DNA of 64,000 nucleotides, from contig NZ_BLRH01000035.1 in NCBI RefSeq assembly GCF_025996515.1, forward strand, positions 186,001 to 250,000. Reading direction: 5' to 3'. How positions within the stretch are numbered: the stretch's first letter is position 1; each line of letters starts with the position of its first letter. The stretch is from Rhizohabitans arisaemae. Its GTDB lineage: Bacteria > Actinomycetota > Actinomycetes > Streptosporangiales > Streptosporangiaceae. Shown here piece by piece: positions 24,783 to 34,698 of this stretch. The notes under the pieces were generated by a model. That model was not told the DNA's origin. It did no database searches and worked only from the letters and a program-made list of their open reading frames with translations. Both the position numbers and the translations under genes were made by a program.

Positions 24783-26821
24783 TGAGCGATACCACAGAAC
24801 TACTCTCTGACGCATCGGGCAACCCACCGCCGTCGACCGGAGACACCCCCACCCGTGCCGCGGCCCGACCGCGTCGTCGCACTGGCACCGGCCTGTCCGC
24901 CATGGTGCTGCCTGAGTTGCAGGCTCTCGCGTCGAGCCTGGGCATCAGCGGTATCGGGCGGATGCGCAAGAGTCAGCTGATCGCCGCTATTCAGGAGAAG
25001 CAGGGCGTATCCCCTGACTCGGCCGAGTCGGCTCCCGCGCCGGCGGCGTCGGAGGCCACCCGGCCCCAGTCCCGTCGTTCCGCGGCCGCCACGGTCGAGC
25101 GCACCGACCCCGCGCCGCAGCGGACCGCCGCTCCGGAGCGTGCCGAGACCCAGGACCGGTCCGAGGCCCCCGCGCGTTCGGAGGCCCCTGAGCGGGTGGG
25201 ACGGACGCGACGGGAGCGGGTCCGGGCCGCCGCCGAATCGGACGAGCAGTCGTCGTTCCCCGAGACGGCCCAGACGGAGCCGGCGGACCGGGCCGCCGAC
25301 GCCGACCGGTCCGAGAGCGGCCGGATCGACGGCGGACGGCGTGGGCGCGACGACCGCGGCCGGGACGACCGCCGGGGCCAGAGCCGCCGGGACGGCCGTA
25401 CGGACGGCCGCTCCGAGGGCCGGTCGGAGCGTGGCGACCGCGGGGACCGCGGCGACCGCGGCGATCGGGGGGCGGACCGGGATCGCGGCGACAGCCGTAC
25501 CGAACCCCGCGCGGCGGACTCCGGAGACGGTCGCCGCGGCGACCGTGGAAGCGACCGTGGGGGCGACCAGGGAGGCATGGACGACGGCGACGGGCGCCGC
25601 GGGCGCCGCGGGCGGTTCCGCGAGCGCAACCGCCGCGGGCGTGACCGCTTCTCGGAGAACGAGCCCGTCCTCGCCGACGACGACGTGCTGATCCCCGTCG
25701 CCGGAATCCTGGACATCCTCGACAACTACGCGTTCGTCCGGACGACCGGGTACCTGCCGGGATCCAACGACGTCTACGTGTCGCTCGCCCAGATCCGCCG
25801 CAACGGCCTGCGCAAGGGTGACGTGATCACCGGTGCGGTCCGTCAGCCCAGGGACGGGGAGCGCCGCGAGAAGTTCAACGCCCTGGTGCGCCTGGACACG
25901 GTCAACGGCATGGAGCCGGACCAGGCCCGGAACCGGCCGGACTTCACCAAGCTCACGCCCCTGTACCCGCAGGAGCGGCTCCGCCTGGAGACCGAGCACA
26001 ACGTGCTCACCACGCGGATCATCGACCTGGTCGCCCCGATCGGCAAGGGCCAGCGCGGCCTGATCGTCTCCCCCCCCAAAGCGGGTAAGACGATGGTGCT
26101 GCAGGCGATCGCCAACGCGATCACCCACAACAACCCCGAGTGCCACCTGATGGTCGTCCTCGTCGACGAGCGGCCGGAAGAGGTCACCGACATGCAGCGG
26201 TCGGTGAAGGGCGAGGTCATCCACTCCACCTTCGACCGTCCCGCCGAGGACCACACGACCGTGGCCGAGCTCGCCATCGAGCGCGCCAAGCGCCTGGTCG
26301 AGCTGGGGCACGACGTCGTGGTGCTGCTCGACTCGATCACCCGCCTCGGGCGCGCGTACAACCTCGCCGCCCCGGCGTCCGGCCGGATCCTGTCCGGTGG
26401 TGTCGACTCCACCGCGCTGTACCCGCCCAAGCGGTTCTTCGGCGCGGCGCGCAACATCGAGAACGGCGGCTCGCTGACGATCCTGGCCACGGCCCTGGTC
26501 GAGACCGGGTCGAAGATGGACGAGGTCATCTTCGAGGAGTTCAAGGGCACCGGCAACGCCGAGCTCAAGCTCAACCGGGGCCTCGCCGACAAGCGGATCT
26601 TCCCCGCGGTGGACGTGGACGCGTCCGGCACCCGTAAGGAAGAGATCCTCATGTCGCCGGAGGAGCTCCAGGTCGTCTGGAAGCTCCGCCGGGTGCTGCA
26701 CGCCCTCGACATGCAGCAGGCGCTGGAACTCCTTCTGGAGAAGATGAAGGAGACCAAGTCCAACACCGAGTTCCTCCTGCAGGTGCAGAAGACCACGGTC
26801 AACGACCGGGACCGGGACTAG
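24782..26821 (+). CDS. rho: Transcription termination factor Rho
   Basis: Hexameric RNA helicase that terminates transcription. 679 aa against about 420 in E. coli. The Rho_N SAP-like segment is near residues 40-75 ([25 protein letters not shown]). A long insert runs to about 300; its core (about 183-295) is Arg/Gly/Asp-rich with repeated [11 protein letters not shown]. The cold-shock RNA-binding domain starts at about 305 ([20 protein letters not shown]). Walker A SPPKAGKT is at 430-437, Walker [11 protein letters not shown], and the Q/R-loop region is intact. GTG 24782 is preceded by GGGAAGGA. High-GC actinobacteria commonly carry such inserts, thought to add RNA-binding capacity. Confidence 0.97.
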   Translation: MSDTTELLSDASGNPPPSTGDTPTRAAARPRRRTGTGLSAMVLPELQALASSLGISGIGRMRKSQLIAAIQEKQGVSPDSAESAPAPAASEATRPQSRRSAAATVERTDPAPQRTAAPERAETQDRSEAPARSEAPERVGRTRRERVRAAAESDEQSSFPETAQTEPADRAADADRSESGRIDGGRRGRDDRGRDDRRGQSRRDGRTDGRSEGRSERGDRGDRGDRGDRGADRDRGDSRTEPRAADSGDGRRGDRGSDRGGDQGGMDDGDGRRGRRGRFRERNRRGRDRFSENEPVLADDDVLIPVAGILDILDNYAFVRTTGYLPGSNDVYVSLAQIRRNGLRKGDVITGAVRQPRDGERREKFNALVRLDTVNGMEPDQARNRPDFTKLTPLYPQERLRLETEHNVLTTRIIDLVAPIGKGQRGLIVSPPKAGKTMVLQAIANAITHNNPECHLMVVLVDERPEEVTDMQRSVKGEVIHSTFDRPAEDHTTVAELAIERAKRLVELGHDVVVLLDSITRLGRAYNLAAPASGRILSGGVDSTALYPPKRFFGAARNIENGGSLTILATALVETGSKMDEVIFEEFKGTGNAELKLNRGLADKRIFPAVDVDASGTRKEEILMSPEELQVVWKLRRVLHALDMQQALELLLEKMKETKSNTEFLLQVQKTTVNDRDRD

Positions 26822-26826
26822 CCGTG

Positions 26827-26861
26827 ACAGCGGACAGGGGGCGTCGCCCCCTGTCCGCTGT
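26827..26861 (+). terminator. Strong terminator after rho
   Basis: Perfect 16-bp inverted repeat ACAGCGGACAGGGGGC (26827-26842) / GCCCCCTGTCCGCTGT (26846-26861) with a 3-nt loop, 5 nt after the rho stop and followed by GCTTTGT. This is the strongest terminator hairpin in the window. Confidence 0.9.
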
Positions 26862-26890
26862 GCTTTGTCCGGGGTAAGGGTTTTATCCGG

Positions 26891-26908
26891 GGTAGGGCTA
26901 GCCCTACC
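26891..26908. promoter_or_regulatory. Perfect 18-bp palindrome, candidate operator
   Basis: GGTAGGGCTAGCCCTACC is its own reverse complement over 18 bp and sits 99 bp before the histidine kinase start. A partial direct copy (CCGGGGTAAGGG) lies at about 26869-26880. Palindromes of this kind before a two-component operon are often the binding site of its own response regulator (inference). Confidence 0.5.
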
Positions 26909-27007
26909 GGGAAGACACCTGCCCTCCGCATCGCGTACACACCCTTTGACCAGGCATCCTCAAGACGGAGAGCTCCACGACGACGGGCTCTGCGCGAGAG
27001 GACCAGG

Positions 27008-28312
27008 ATGACCGTCAACCACGCCGACCACACGACTCCCTTGCGGGACAGAGTGCCCTTCGGCCCTGTCGGGCCGGTGGGGGTGCTCGTCGATCCTGCG
27101 ACCTGGCGGGTGGCCCTTTACCAGGTTCTCGTGATTTTTCCGGGACTGTTCTGGTTCTTCCTCATCGTCGGGGCGTCCGCCGTTTCCCTCGCCCTCAGCC
27201 TCGTCGTCGTCGGCATCCCCCTGCTGGCCGTGACGCTGGTGCTCATCCGGAGCGCGGCCACGCTGGAGCGGCAGACGCTCGCCCTCGCGCTCGGCGTCGG
27301 GATCGCGCAGCCGTACCGGCCCGCCCCCGCCGGACTGCGCCGACGGTTGCGATGGTTCATCACGGATCCGGCCACCTGGAAGGATCTCGCGTACTTCGCG
27401 GTGCTTCTCCCGCTCGGCATCGTCCATCTCGTGGTCGGGCTCACGTTGTGGACGGCCGCCTTCGCGATGGTGGCCGCGCCGATCTTGGTGATGTTCGACG
27501 AACCCGTCCTGGTGCTCTACGAGGGGTTCGCCGTCGACACCATGCCCGAAGCCGTGCTCGCCACGCTGCTGGGGGTCTTCTTCACGGTCGGCGCGGCGTA
27601 CGCGTCCCGGGGGATGGGCCTGATGCACGCCAGGGTCGGCCGGACCCTGCTCGGCACGAGCGAGGTGGACCGGCTCACCGCGCACGCCGCGCACCTGCAG
27701 GTCAGCCGGGCCAGGGCGGTGGACGCCGCGGAGGCGGAGCGGCGGCGGATCGAGCGGGACCTGCACGACGGGGCGCAGCAGCGGCTGCTCGCGGTCGCGA
27801 TGGAGCTCGGCCGGGCCCAGAAGAAGCTGGACGAGGACCCGGAGGCGGTCCGGGAGCTGATCGAGTCCGCGCACCGGGAGGCCAAGGCCGCCATCGCCGA
27901 CCTGCGGAACCTGGCGCGGGGCATCTATCCGGCGATTCTCACCGACCGAGGGCTCGACGCCGCCCTCTCCGCGCTCGCGGCCCGCGCCCCGATCCGGGTG
28001 GACGTCAGTGTGGAGATCGTCGAACGGCCGCCCGCCGCCGTCGAGAGCATCGCGTACTTCACCGTCGCCGAGACCCTGGTCAACGTGGCCAAGCACGCCG
28101 GTGCCACCGAGGCCGTCGTGGCGGTGGTCCACCGGGGCGACCGGGTCGTCGTCGAGGTCTCCGACAACGGGATCGGCGGAGCGGCCCTGCATCCCGGCGG
28201 CGGGCTCGCCGGTCTGGCCGACCGCGCCGCCACCATCGACGGAACCCTGACCGTGGCGAGCCCGCCGGGCGGTCCCACCCTGATCCGCGCCGAGCTCCCC
28301 TGCGTCTGGTGA
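27008..28312 (+). CDS. Sensor histidine kinase (NarL-system type)
   Basis: 434 aa. The N-terminal 210 residues are an integral membrane sensor with about four hydrophobic segments (ALYQVLVIFPGLFWFFLIVG, LVVVGIPLLAVTLVLI, then two more), a layout seen in actinobacterial sensor-domain kinases. A HisKA_3 dimerisation helix follows with phospho-acceptor His253 in RDLHDGAQQR. The ATP-binding domain shows TLVNVAKHAGA (N box), DNGIGGA (G1) and GGGLAGLADR (G2). Cognate regulator is the next gene. The signal is probably sensed in or at the membrane. Confidence 0.93.
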   Translation: MTVNHADHTTPLRDRVPFGPVGPVGVLVDPATWRVALYQVLVIFPGLFWFFLIVGASAVSLALSLVVVGIPLLAVTLVLIRSAATLERQTLALALGVGIAQPYRPAPAGLRRRLRWFITDPATWKDLAYFAVLLPLGIVHLVVGLTLWTAAFAMVAAPILVMFDEPVLVLYEGFAVDTMPEAVLATLLGVFFTVGAAYASRGMGLMHARVGRTLLGTSEVDRLTAHAAHLQVSRARAVDAAEAERRRIERDLHDGAQQRLLAVAMELGRAQKKLDEDPEAVRELIESAHREAKAAIADLRNLARGIYPAILTDRGLDAALSALAARAPIRVDVSVEIVERPPAAVESIAYFTVAETLVNVAKHAGATEAVVAVVHRGDRVVVEVSDNGIGGAALHPGGGLAGLADRAATIDGTLTVASPPGGPTLIRAELPCVW

Positions 28313-28393
28313 TCCGCGAAGCGGTGCGCGGGACACGGCTTCGGATCCGTGGCGGTCCTAAGGTGAAGAGGTGTCTCGTGAACGGGGTGTGTC

Positions 28394-29044
28394 GTGCGGG
28401 TGGTGATCGCTGAGGACTCGGTGCTGCTCAGGGAGGGGCTGGTCCGGCTCCTGGCCGACGGCGGGATCGAGACCGTGGCGGCGGTGGGGGACGGTCCCGG
28501 CCTGGTCGAGGCGGTCGCGGCGCACACCCCCGACCTGGCCGTGGTGGATGTGCGGATGCCGCCGAGCCACACCGACGAGGGGCTGCGGGCGGCCCTCGCC
28601 GTACGGGCGGCCGTCCCCGGGTTCCCCATCCTGGTGCTTTCCCAGTACGTCGAGGAGCGGTACGCGCTCGACCTGATCGGCGGTGGGGCGGCGGCCGTGG
28701 GTTACCTGCTCAAGGAGCGGGTGGCCGACGTCGCCGAGTTCCTCGACACGGTGCGCCGGGTGCGCGCGGGCGGCACCGTGATCGACCCCGAGGTGGTCAT
28801 GCAGCTCCTCGGCCGTCGGCGCCGGGGCACCGACGTGGACGCGTTGACGCCGCGGGAGCGTGCCGTGCTCGGCCTGATGGCGGAGGGACGGTCGAACACG
28901 GCGATCGCCACGCGCCTGACGGTGACCGAGGGGGCGGTGGAGAAGCACATCTCCTCCATTTTCGCCAAGCTGAGCCTGGGACCCGCCCCCGACGACCACC
29001 GCCGGGTGCTCGCCGTGCTGGCCTATCTGGGCGCGCGTTCCTAG
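28394..29044 (+). CDS. LuxR/NarL-family response regulator
   Basis: 216 aa from GTG 28394. Receiver domain with acidic pocket AED (6-8), phospho-acceptor Asp52 (AVVDVRMPP) and conserved Lys in YLLKERV. The C-terminal LuxR-type HTH occupies about 150-207 (LTPRERAVLGLMAEGRSN, VEKHISSIFAKL). It follows the kinase by 81 nt and is its expected partner. Its 3' end overlaps the convergent secreted-protein gene by 4 nt. Confidence 0.94.
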   Translation: MRVVIAEDSVLLREGLVRLLADGGIETVAAVGDGPGLVEAVAAHTPDLAVVDVRMPPSHTDEGLRAALAVRAAVPGFPILVLSQYVEERYALDLIGGGAAAVGYLLKERVADVAEFLDTVRRVRAGGTVIDPEVVMQLLGRRRRGTDVDALTPRERAVLGLMAEGRSNTAIATRLTVTEGAVEKHISSIFAKLSLGPAPDDHRRVLAVLAYLGARS

Positions 29045-30081
29045 CGGACGTCGACGGTGTCGACGGCGCTCTTCCCGGCGGCCTTGGCCATCCAGGTGCC
29101 GTCGGCGCGGGCGACGGCCGAGGCGGTGTACCGGCCCTTGGCGTCGGTCTTGACCTGGGTCACCAGGGTGTACCGCTTGGCGCCGCGCTTCTTGAAGTAC
29201 AGCGCGACCTTCGTCTTGGCGTAGGGCTTGGCACCCTTGAGGAGCTTGCCGGTGAGGGTGAGCCGCTTGCCCGCCCGTACCGGTTCCGGCTTGGCGTCCA
29301 GGGTGAGCGAGACCTTGACGGCGGGGGTGCCGCCCTTGACGGTGAACGCCGCGTCGTCCGTGACCCCGTCCGGGCCCCGGTACGCGGTGATCCGGGCCTG
29401 CCAGCGTCCGCCGGCCGTCTTGGCGGTGAGGGCGGCGGTGCCGCGCCAGGTGCCGTCGGCCTGCCTGGTCAGCCCGTCGAGCGTGACCTTGCCGCGTCCG
29501 TCGGCGCTTCTGAGCTCGCCGCGGACCCGGTCGGTGTGGGTCGCCTCGGCGGTCACCGTGACCTCGGTCCGGCCGTCCCGCTTGAGGGCCACCGGGTCCG
29601 GTGACACGGAGATCTCGCCGAGGGCGACCTTGGGGTCGACCGCAAAGGCGTAGGTGCTCTCCTTGGTGCCGTTGACGGTGACGCGGAGCGTCCAGTCGCC
29701 GGGGGCGTCGTCGGGACCGAGGGTGATCTCTCCGGCGACCTCGGGGGCGGGGGCGCCCAGGCTCGCGGCGCGCCAGGTGGTCTCGTCGGGGCCGCGTACC
29801 GCGGCGCTGAGCGAGGTCACCTTGCCCGGGTCCTTGAGCCGTACGGTGAAGGCGAGGTCGTTGTCGGTCTTGAGCGGGATGTAGCTCGACCCGGACATCA
29901 CCACGTTGAGGACTTCGTCGCTCGCGGACAGGCTGGAGAGCGGCCGTCCGTTCGCCTGCACGCCAAGGGACGGGTTCGCCGACTGGCCGGGGTACGGCGG
30001 TTCGGGTACGGCCGACGCGGGCGAAGCCGTACCCAGGAGGAGAGCTGCTCCGCAGAGCGCCCCAGTCAGGATCTTCTTCAC
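29041..30081 (-). CDS. Secreted protein with Ig-like repeats
   Basis: 346 aa from GTG 30081, which opens a signal peptide (VKKILTGALCGAALLLG, cleavage after ASPASA). The mature protein is a string of beta-rich segments, probably three Ig-like modules: about 45-130 (LAFTVRLKDPGKVTSLSAAV), 130-230 (PVALKRDGRTEVTVTAEAT) and 255-346 (LTGKLLKGAKPYAKTKVALYF, GRYTASAVARADGTW). The last resembles a surface adhesion or calcium-free Big-type module. No sortase motif or TM, so it appears soluble and secreted. Convergent with the two-component system. Confidence 0.75.
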   Translation of the reverse strand: MKKILTGALCGAALLLGTASPASAVPEPPYPGQSANPSLGVQANGRPLSSLSASDEVLNVVMSGSSYIPLKTDNDLAFTVRLKDPGKVTSLSAAVRGPDETTWRAASLGAPAPEVAGEITLGPDDAPGDWTLRVTVNGTKESTYAFAVDPKVALGEISVSPDPVALKRDGRTEVTVTAEATHTDRVRGELRSADGRGKVTLDGLTRQADGTWRGTAALTAKTAGGRWQARITAYRGPDGVTDDAAFTVKGGTPAVKVSLTLDAKPEPVRAGKRLTLTGKLLKGAKPYAKTKVALYFKKRGAKRYTLVTQVKTDAKGRYTASAVARADGTWMAKAAGKSAVDTVDVR

Positions 30082-30317
30082 ATCTACCCCCGTAGTACTG
30101 CAAACGTTGCGTCTTGGGCAGGAGAGACCAGTGTGACGGAAGTCCACGGTCCACGAACGTGGAATACCGGGGTGCGGCAGCATGTTCTCGTATCTGGCAC
30201 ACTGGTAGCCGAACTGTCGCGGTACCGGTTCCCGCTCGAACGCGCCCGCATCCGATGGCGCGCCGGCCATCCCAGGCCGAGGCGACCCGGCGACCGCACA
30301 TGGAGAGGAAACACATT

Positions 30318-30536
30318 ATGAAGCCCGACATCCACCCGGAGTATGTCGTCACTCAGGTGAGCTGTACCTGTGGCAACACCTTCACCACGCGGAGCACCGC
30401 CAAGAACGGTGTCATCCACGCCGATGTGTGCTCCAACTGCCACCCCTTCTACACGGGTAAGCAGAAGATCCTGGACACCGGCGGCCGGGTGGCGCGCTTC
30501 GAGCGGCGTTTCGGCAAGAAGGCCGGGAACAAGTAG
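30318..30536 (+). CDS. rpmE: 50S ribosomal protein L31, zinc-binding form
   Basis: 72 aa. ATG 30318 has GGAGAGGAA upstream. Zinc ligands Cys16, Cys18, Cys38 and Cys41 are present (SCTCGN and [12 protein letters not shown]), so this is the Zn-containing C+ paralogue, not the Zur-induced one. The upstream region holds a TCCACG-AA-CGTGGA inverted repeat (30150-30163) of unknown meaning. Followed after 117 nt by prfA. Confidence 0.97.
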   Translation: MKPDIHPEYVVTQVSCTCGNTFTTRSTAKNGVIHADVCSNCHPFYTGKQKILDTGGRVARFERRFGKKAGNK

Positions 30537-30653
30537 CTCGGTGCGGGGGCCGGGCGGCCTCTCCGCCCCGGCCTCGCGGACACCGGTCCGGTCGATCCGG
30601 ACCGGCGTCCCACGCATTCCTTCCCGCCGTCCGAAGTGAAGTAAGGATCTCCG

Positions 30654-31706
30654 GTGAATCTCGACGAGCTGCTCGCTGAGTTTGAGGGCCTGGAACATCG
30701 GCTCGCCGATCCTTCCGTGCACTCCGATCAGCACAAGGCGCGCGCCCTGGGTAAGCGGTATGCCGAGTTGACCCCGATCGTCCAGGCGTATCGCGAGTAC
30801 ACGCAGGTCGGAGAGGACCTGGGCACCGCCCGCGAGCTGGCGGGCGAGGACGAGACCTTCGCGCTGGAGGCCGAGGAGCTCGGCAGGCGGCAGGGGGAGC
30901 TGGAGGAGCGGCTGCGCCGCCTCCTCATCCCCCGCGATCCCAGTGACGACAAGAACATCCTCATGGAGATCAAGGCGGGTGAGGGCGGCGAGGAATCCGC
31001 CCTGTTCGCCGGGGACCTGCTCCGGATGTACCTCCGCTACGCCGAGCGGGTCGGCTGGGGGGCGGAGATCGTCGACGCCCAGCACTCCGACCTCGGCGGC
31101 TACAAGGACGTCACCGTCGCGATCAAGGGGAAGGGCCCCGAGGGGGTCTGGTCGCGCCTGAAGTACGAAGGCGGCGTGCACCGGGTGCAGCGGGTTCCGG
31201 TGACCGAGTCGCAGGGGCGGATCCACACCTCCGCCGCCGGTGTGCTCGTCATCCCCGAGGCGGAGGAGGTCGAGGTCCAGGTCGACCCGAACGACCTGCG
31301 GATCGACGTCTTCCGCTCCAGCGGTCCCGGTGGCCAGAGCGTCAACACCACCGACTCCGCCGTACGGATCACCCACATTCCGAGCGGCATCGTCGTCTCA
31401 TGTCAGAACGAGAAGAGCCAGCTCCAGAACAAGGAGCAGGCGATGCGTATCCTGCGGGCGCGGCTCCTCGCCGCCGCGCAGGAGCAGGCCGACGCAGCCG
31501 CCGCCGCCGAGCGGAAATCCCAAGTGCGCACGGTGGACAGATCCGAACGGATCAGGACGTACAACTTCCCGGAGAACCGGATTTCGGATCACCGGGTGGG
31601 TTTCAAGGCGTACAACCTTGACCAAGTCCTGGACGGCGATCTGTCCGCGGTGATACAAGCGCTGGTCGACGCTGATTTGGCGGAGAAACTCGCTGCCCAC
31701 TCCTGA
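30654..31706 (+). CDS. prfA: Peptide chain release factor 1
   Basis: 350 aa; decodes UAA/UAG and releases the nascent chain. The tripeptide anticodon is PVT (182-184, RF1-type PxT) and the catalytic GGQ is at 226-228 ([15 protein letters not shown]). GTG start at 30654. Immediately followed by prmC, which methylates the GGQ glutamine, a conserved pairing. Confidence 0.97.
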   Translation: MNLDELLAEFEGLEHRLADPSVHSDQHKARALGKRYAELTPIVQAYREYTQVGEDLGTARELAGEDETFALEAEELGRRQGELEERLRRLLIPRDPSDDKNILMEIKAGEGGEESALFAGDLLRMYLRYAERVGWGAEIVDAQHSDLGGYKDVTVAIKGKGPEGVWSRLKYEGGVHRVQRVPVTESQGRIHTSAAGVLVIPEAEEVEVQVDPNDLRIDVFRSSGPGGQSVNTTDSAVRITHIPSGIVVSCQNEKSQLQNKEQAMRILRARLLAAAQEQADAAAAAERKSQVRTVDRSERIRTYNFPENRISDHRVGFKAYNLDQVLDGDLSAVIQALVDADLAEKLAAHS

Positions 31707-31718
31707 TCGCTTAGGACC

Positions 31719-32573
31719 ATGTCGCTTCTGCTGGACGAGATAGCCCTTGCCACCACCCGGCTCGCCGAGGCGGGGGTTCCGTCACCCCGCGCGGACGCCG
31801 AGGAGCTCGCCGCCTTCGTGCACCGGGTGCGCCGGAGCGAACTCCACCTGGTCCCCGACGGCGCCTTCGACGCGCTCTTCTGGGAGGGCATCGCCCGCAG
31901 GGCGGCACGCGAGCCGCTCCAGCACATCACCGGCCGGGCGTTCTTCCGGTATCTGGAGCTCGCGGTGGGTCCGGGGGTCTTCGTGCCCCGCCCGGAGACC
32001 GAGGTGGTCGCCGGGTGGGCGATCTCCGCGCTGCAGGAGATGGACGTCGCCTCGCCCGTGGTGGTGGACCTCGGCACCGGATCCGGGGCGATCGCCCTCT
32101 CCATCGCCCAGGAGGTGCCGCTCGCCCGGGTCCACGCGGTGGAGATCGATCCCGACGCCTACGACTGGGCCAAGCGCAACATCCGCGAGCACGGCCAGGG
32201 CAGGGTCAGGCTCCACCCGGCGGACCTCGCCGACTGCCTGCCGGAGCTGGCGGGCCGGGTGGACCTGGTGATCTCCAATCCGCCCTACATCCCGCCCGAC
32301 GCGATCCCCCGCGACCCCGAGGTCCGCGACTACGACCCGGCCCGGGCGCTCTACGGCTCGGGGGACGACGGACTCGGCGAGGTGCGGGCCGTGGAGGACA
32401 CGGCCCGGCGGCTCCTGCGTCCCGGCGGGTTCGCGGTGGTCGAGCACGCCGACACCCAGGGGACCGACGTCTACTGGCTCTTCCCCGAGGACAGCGGATG
32501 GCGGGACATGAGCAATCACAAGGACCTCACCGGCCGGGGACGCTTCGTCACCGCGCGTTTCGGTCAGGAGTGA
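31719..32573 (+). CDS. prmC: Release factor glutamine methyltransferase
   Basis: 284 aa SAM-dependent methyltransferase acting on the GGQ motif of release factors. The N-terminal helical domain is followed by the SAM site VVDLGTGSGAIAL and the substrate-Gln motif NPPYIP (187-192). It begins 12 nt after prfA and precedes a Sua5/YrdC gene, the usual order. Confidence 0.96.
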   Translation: MSLLLDEIALATTRLAEAGVPSPRADAEELAAFVHRVRRSELHLVPDGAFDALFWEGIARRAAREPLQHITGRAFFRYLELAVGPGVFVPRPETEVVAGWAISALQEMDVASPVVVDLGTGSGAIALSIAQEVPLARVHAVEIDPDAYDWAKRNIREHGQGRVRLHPADLADCLPELAGRVDLVISNPPYIPPDAIPRDPEVRDYDPARALYGSGDDGLGEVRAVEDTARRLLRPGGFAVVEHADTQGTDVYWLFPEDSGWRDMSNHKDLTGRGRFVTARFGQE

Positions 32574-32598
32574 CACCGATCGTGGAAGGATTGTCGCC

Positions 32599-33261
32599 GT
32601 GAGCCGACGTTTTGACTGTGCCGACCCCGAACAGCGGGCCGACGGGCTGCTCGCGGCCTCCTCCGCGGTCCGCGCCGGGGAACTCGTGGTGCTCCCCACC
32701 GACACGGTGTACGGCGTCGGCGGCGACGCCTTCAGCCTCTCCTCCGTCAACGCGGTGCTGGCGGCCAAGGGGCGGGGGCGCGACGTGCCCGTGCCCGTCC
32801 TGGTCGGCACGGTCCGGGCGGCGAGCGCGCTCATCGACAACCTCGGGGTCGCCGGCAACGATCTCGTCGAGGCGTTCTGGCCCGGTCCGCTCACCCTGGT
32901 GTGCCGCGCCAACCGCTCGCTGAGCTGGGACCTGGGGGAGACCAAGGGCACCGTGGCGGTCCGGATGCCGCTCCACCCGGTCGCCCTGGAGCTGCTCAAG
33001 GAGACCGGTCCGATGGCGGTGAGCAGCGCCAACCGGCACGGCAGTCCCCCGGCGACCACCGCCGACGAGGCGGAGAAGCAGCTGGGCGACTCGGTCTCGG
33101 TCTACCTGGACGGGGGCCCCTGCCACGCGGGGACGCCCTCGACCATCCTGGACCTCACCACCCCCATCCCGCGCCTGCTGCGGCGGGGTGCCATCCCGGC
33201 GGACAAGATCCGCGCCATCGTGGGCTTCCTCGCCACGGACGAGCCGTCCGCCGACGGGTAG
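32599..33261 (+). CDS. Threonylcarbamoyl-AMP synthase (Sua5/YrdC/TsaC family)
   Basis: 220 aa from GTG 32599. Makes threonylcarbamoyl-AMP for t6A37 tRNA modification. Typical features: VVLPTDTVYGVGGDAF, a basic pocket (KGRGRDVPVPVLVG), FWPGPLTLV, and SSANRHGSPPATT. It lacks the C-terminal Sua5 extension, so it is the short YrdC/TsaC form. Follows prmC by 25 nt. Confidence 0.94.
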   Translation: MSRRFDCADPEQRADGLLAASSAVRAGELVVLPTDTVYGVGGDAFSLSSVNAVLAAKGRGRDVPVPVLVGTVRAASALIDNLGVAGNDLVEAFWPGPLTLVCRANRSLSWDLGETKGTVAVRMPLHPVALELLKETGPMAVSSANRHGSPPATTADEAEKQLGDSVSVYLDGGPCHAGTPSTILDLTTPIPRLLRRGAIPADKIRAIVGFLATDEPSADG

Positions 33262-33396
33262 CGGGCCCGGGCCGCCGCGACCCGGGGCACACCGTGTCCA
33301 GGTGTGTTCATATTGTCGCCGAAGTTGGTGGGGATCCTGAGGCGATGCCCGTGTACCGTGAGGGTCGGCACTCCCGATCAACCTCCGGAGACGCCC

Positions 33397-34698
33397 ATGG
33401 GCAAACTCAACGGCATGGACCCGAAGCTGGTCCGCCAGATGCTCACCGACCTTGAGCACCGTGCCAAGCGCATCCAGGCGCTCGATGCCAAGATCACTCA
33501 GTTGATGAGCACGGCCGGAGTCCCGGCCCCGGTTCCCAAGAGGCCCGCCCAGCTCGCCGACCTCGGTCTCGACCTGGTCCGGGACGTCAGGGCCCGGCTG
33601 GCCGTCCTGGAGAAGCAGGAGCGGCTCCGGCTCAATCCGCCGGCGCCGCCACGGCGCACCACCCCCAAACCGGCCGTCACGCCGCAGCGCAGGACCCCGC
33701 CGCCCATGAAGAACGGCAGGGGCACCCGGCAGGGCGCGGCTCCGCCGCGGAAGCCGCAGACCCCCAGGCGCCAGCCGCAGATGCCCTCGCCCGCCGAGCC
33801 GCCTCCGGCCACGCCGAAGCCGAAGACCGAGCCCGAGCTGCCCCGCCATGCGGTCCCTCCGATGGAGCCGGGCCCCGGGGGCGACGTGCTTCCCCTCGCG
33901 GAAGGCCCGGCGGGACGCAAGGTGGGGGAGATAGCCCCGCAAGGGCCGGGCGCCGAGCCGCCCGCGCCGCCGGCGCAGGACCGGCCCGCCGGGATGGGGC
34001 CCCAGACCGCCGGATCGGCGGAGGGCGGCGCCGGAGGCCGGGCCCCGCAGGGCGGTCCCGTCCTCCCGGAACCCTCGGATCCGTCCGGCTCGGGCCGAAG
34101 CGGTGGCGTGCCGGCCCCGTCCGATCCGGCGGTGGCCGAACCGCCGGTGCGGGAGGTGGGCCTGGAGTCCCCGCCGGGTGGGTCTGAGCCGCCCGGCTCG
34201 ACGGCGCCGGGTATGCCCGTCGCGGGGGAGGGCCGGGCCCCGCAGGATGGCCCCGTCTTCCCGGAACCTTCGGATTCGTCCGGCTCGGACCAGCGGGCCG
34301 GTGTGCCGGCACCGTCCGATCCCGGGGTCGCCGAACCGCCGGTGCGGGAGGTAGGCATGGAATCTCCGCCGGGTGGGTCTGAGCCGCCCGGCTCGACGGC
34401 GCCGGGTTCGCCCGTCGCGGGGGAGGGCCGGGCCCCGCAGGGTGGACCGGTGCCGGTCGAAACCCCCGATCCGTCCCGCCTTCGCCAGGACGCCGACGGA
34501 TCGACGCCGGCCGATCCGGGCCAGGGAGGCGCCGGGCGGCGCCCGTACGATCCGATCGTGACCGAGACGACCCCGGCGCGACCGGAGGGGACGCAGGGCG
34601 GTGCGACGCCGCGCGGGTCCGGGCCGTGGAGCGGGTACGCCGACGGGCCCCCCGGGACGGTCGAGCCGCAGGGGCCGGCGGAACAGGAGGGCCGATGA
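33397..34698 (+). CDS. Proline-rich repeat protein with helical N-terminus
   Basis: 433 aa, not a family I can name. ATG 33397 with GGAG upstream. Residues 1-75 are predicted helix (MDPKLVRQMLTDLEHRAKRI, LDLVRDVRARLAVLEKQ). The remainder is Pro/Gly/Glu-rich and probably disordered, with two complete 65-residue repeats (214-278 and 279-343) and a third partial copy. No signal peptide or TM. Its TGA overlaps the ATG of the next gene, a WXG100-like protein. The pair might be cytoplasmic or a type VII-secreted unit (inference only). Confidence 0.72.
   Translation: MGKLNGMDPKLVRQMLTDLEHRAKRIQALDAKITQLMSTAGVPAPVPKRPAQLADLGLDLVRDVRARLAVLEKQERLRLNPPAPPRRTTPKPAVTPQRRTPPPMKNGRGTRQGAAPPRKPQTPRRQPQMPSPAEPPPATPKPKTEPELPRHAVPPMEPGPGGDVLPLAEGPAGRKVGEIAPQGPGAEPPAPPAQDRPAGMGPQTAGSAEGGAGGRAPQGGPVLPEPSDPSGSGRSGGVPAPSDPAVAEPPVREVGLESPPGGSEPPGSTAPGMPVAGEGRAPQDGPVFPEPSDSSGSDQRAGVPAPSDPGVAEPPVREVGMESPPGGSEPPGSTAPGSPVAGEGRAPQGGPVPVETPDPSRLRQDADGSTPADPGQGGAGRRPYDPIVTETTPARPEGTQGGATPRGSGPWSGYADGPPGTVEPQGPAEQEGR
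34036..34455 (+). repeat. 195-bp tandem repeat inside the Pro-rich gene
   Basis: Copies begin at 34036, 34231 and 34426, each with GGCCGGGCCCCGCAG. Two copies are full length (195 bp, 65 codons, in frame) and the third stops after about 30 bp. Differences between copies are scattered, several of them synonymous, so the duplication is not brand new. Confidence 0.85.

Noticed and set aside
25430-25490. Short-period repeats in rho resembling a repeat array
   Set aside because: They are in-frame GDR codon repeats in a protein, with no spacers, so not CRISPR.
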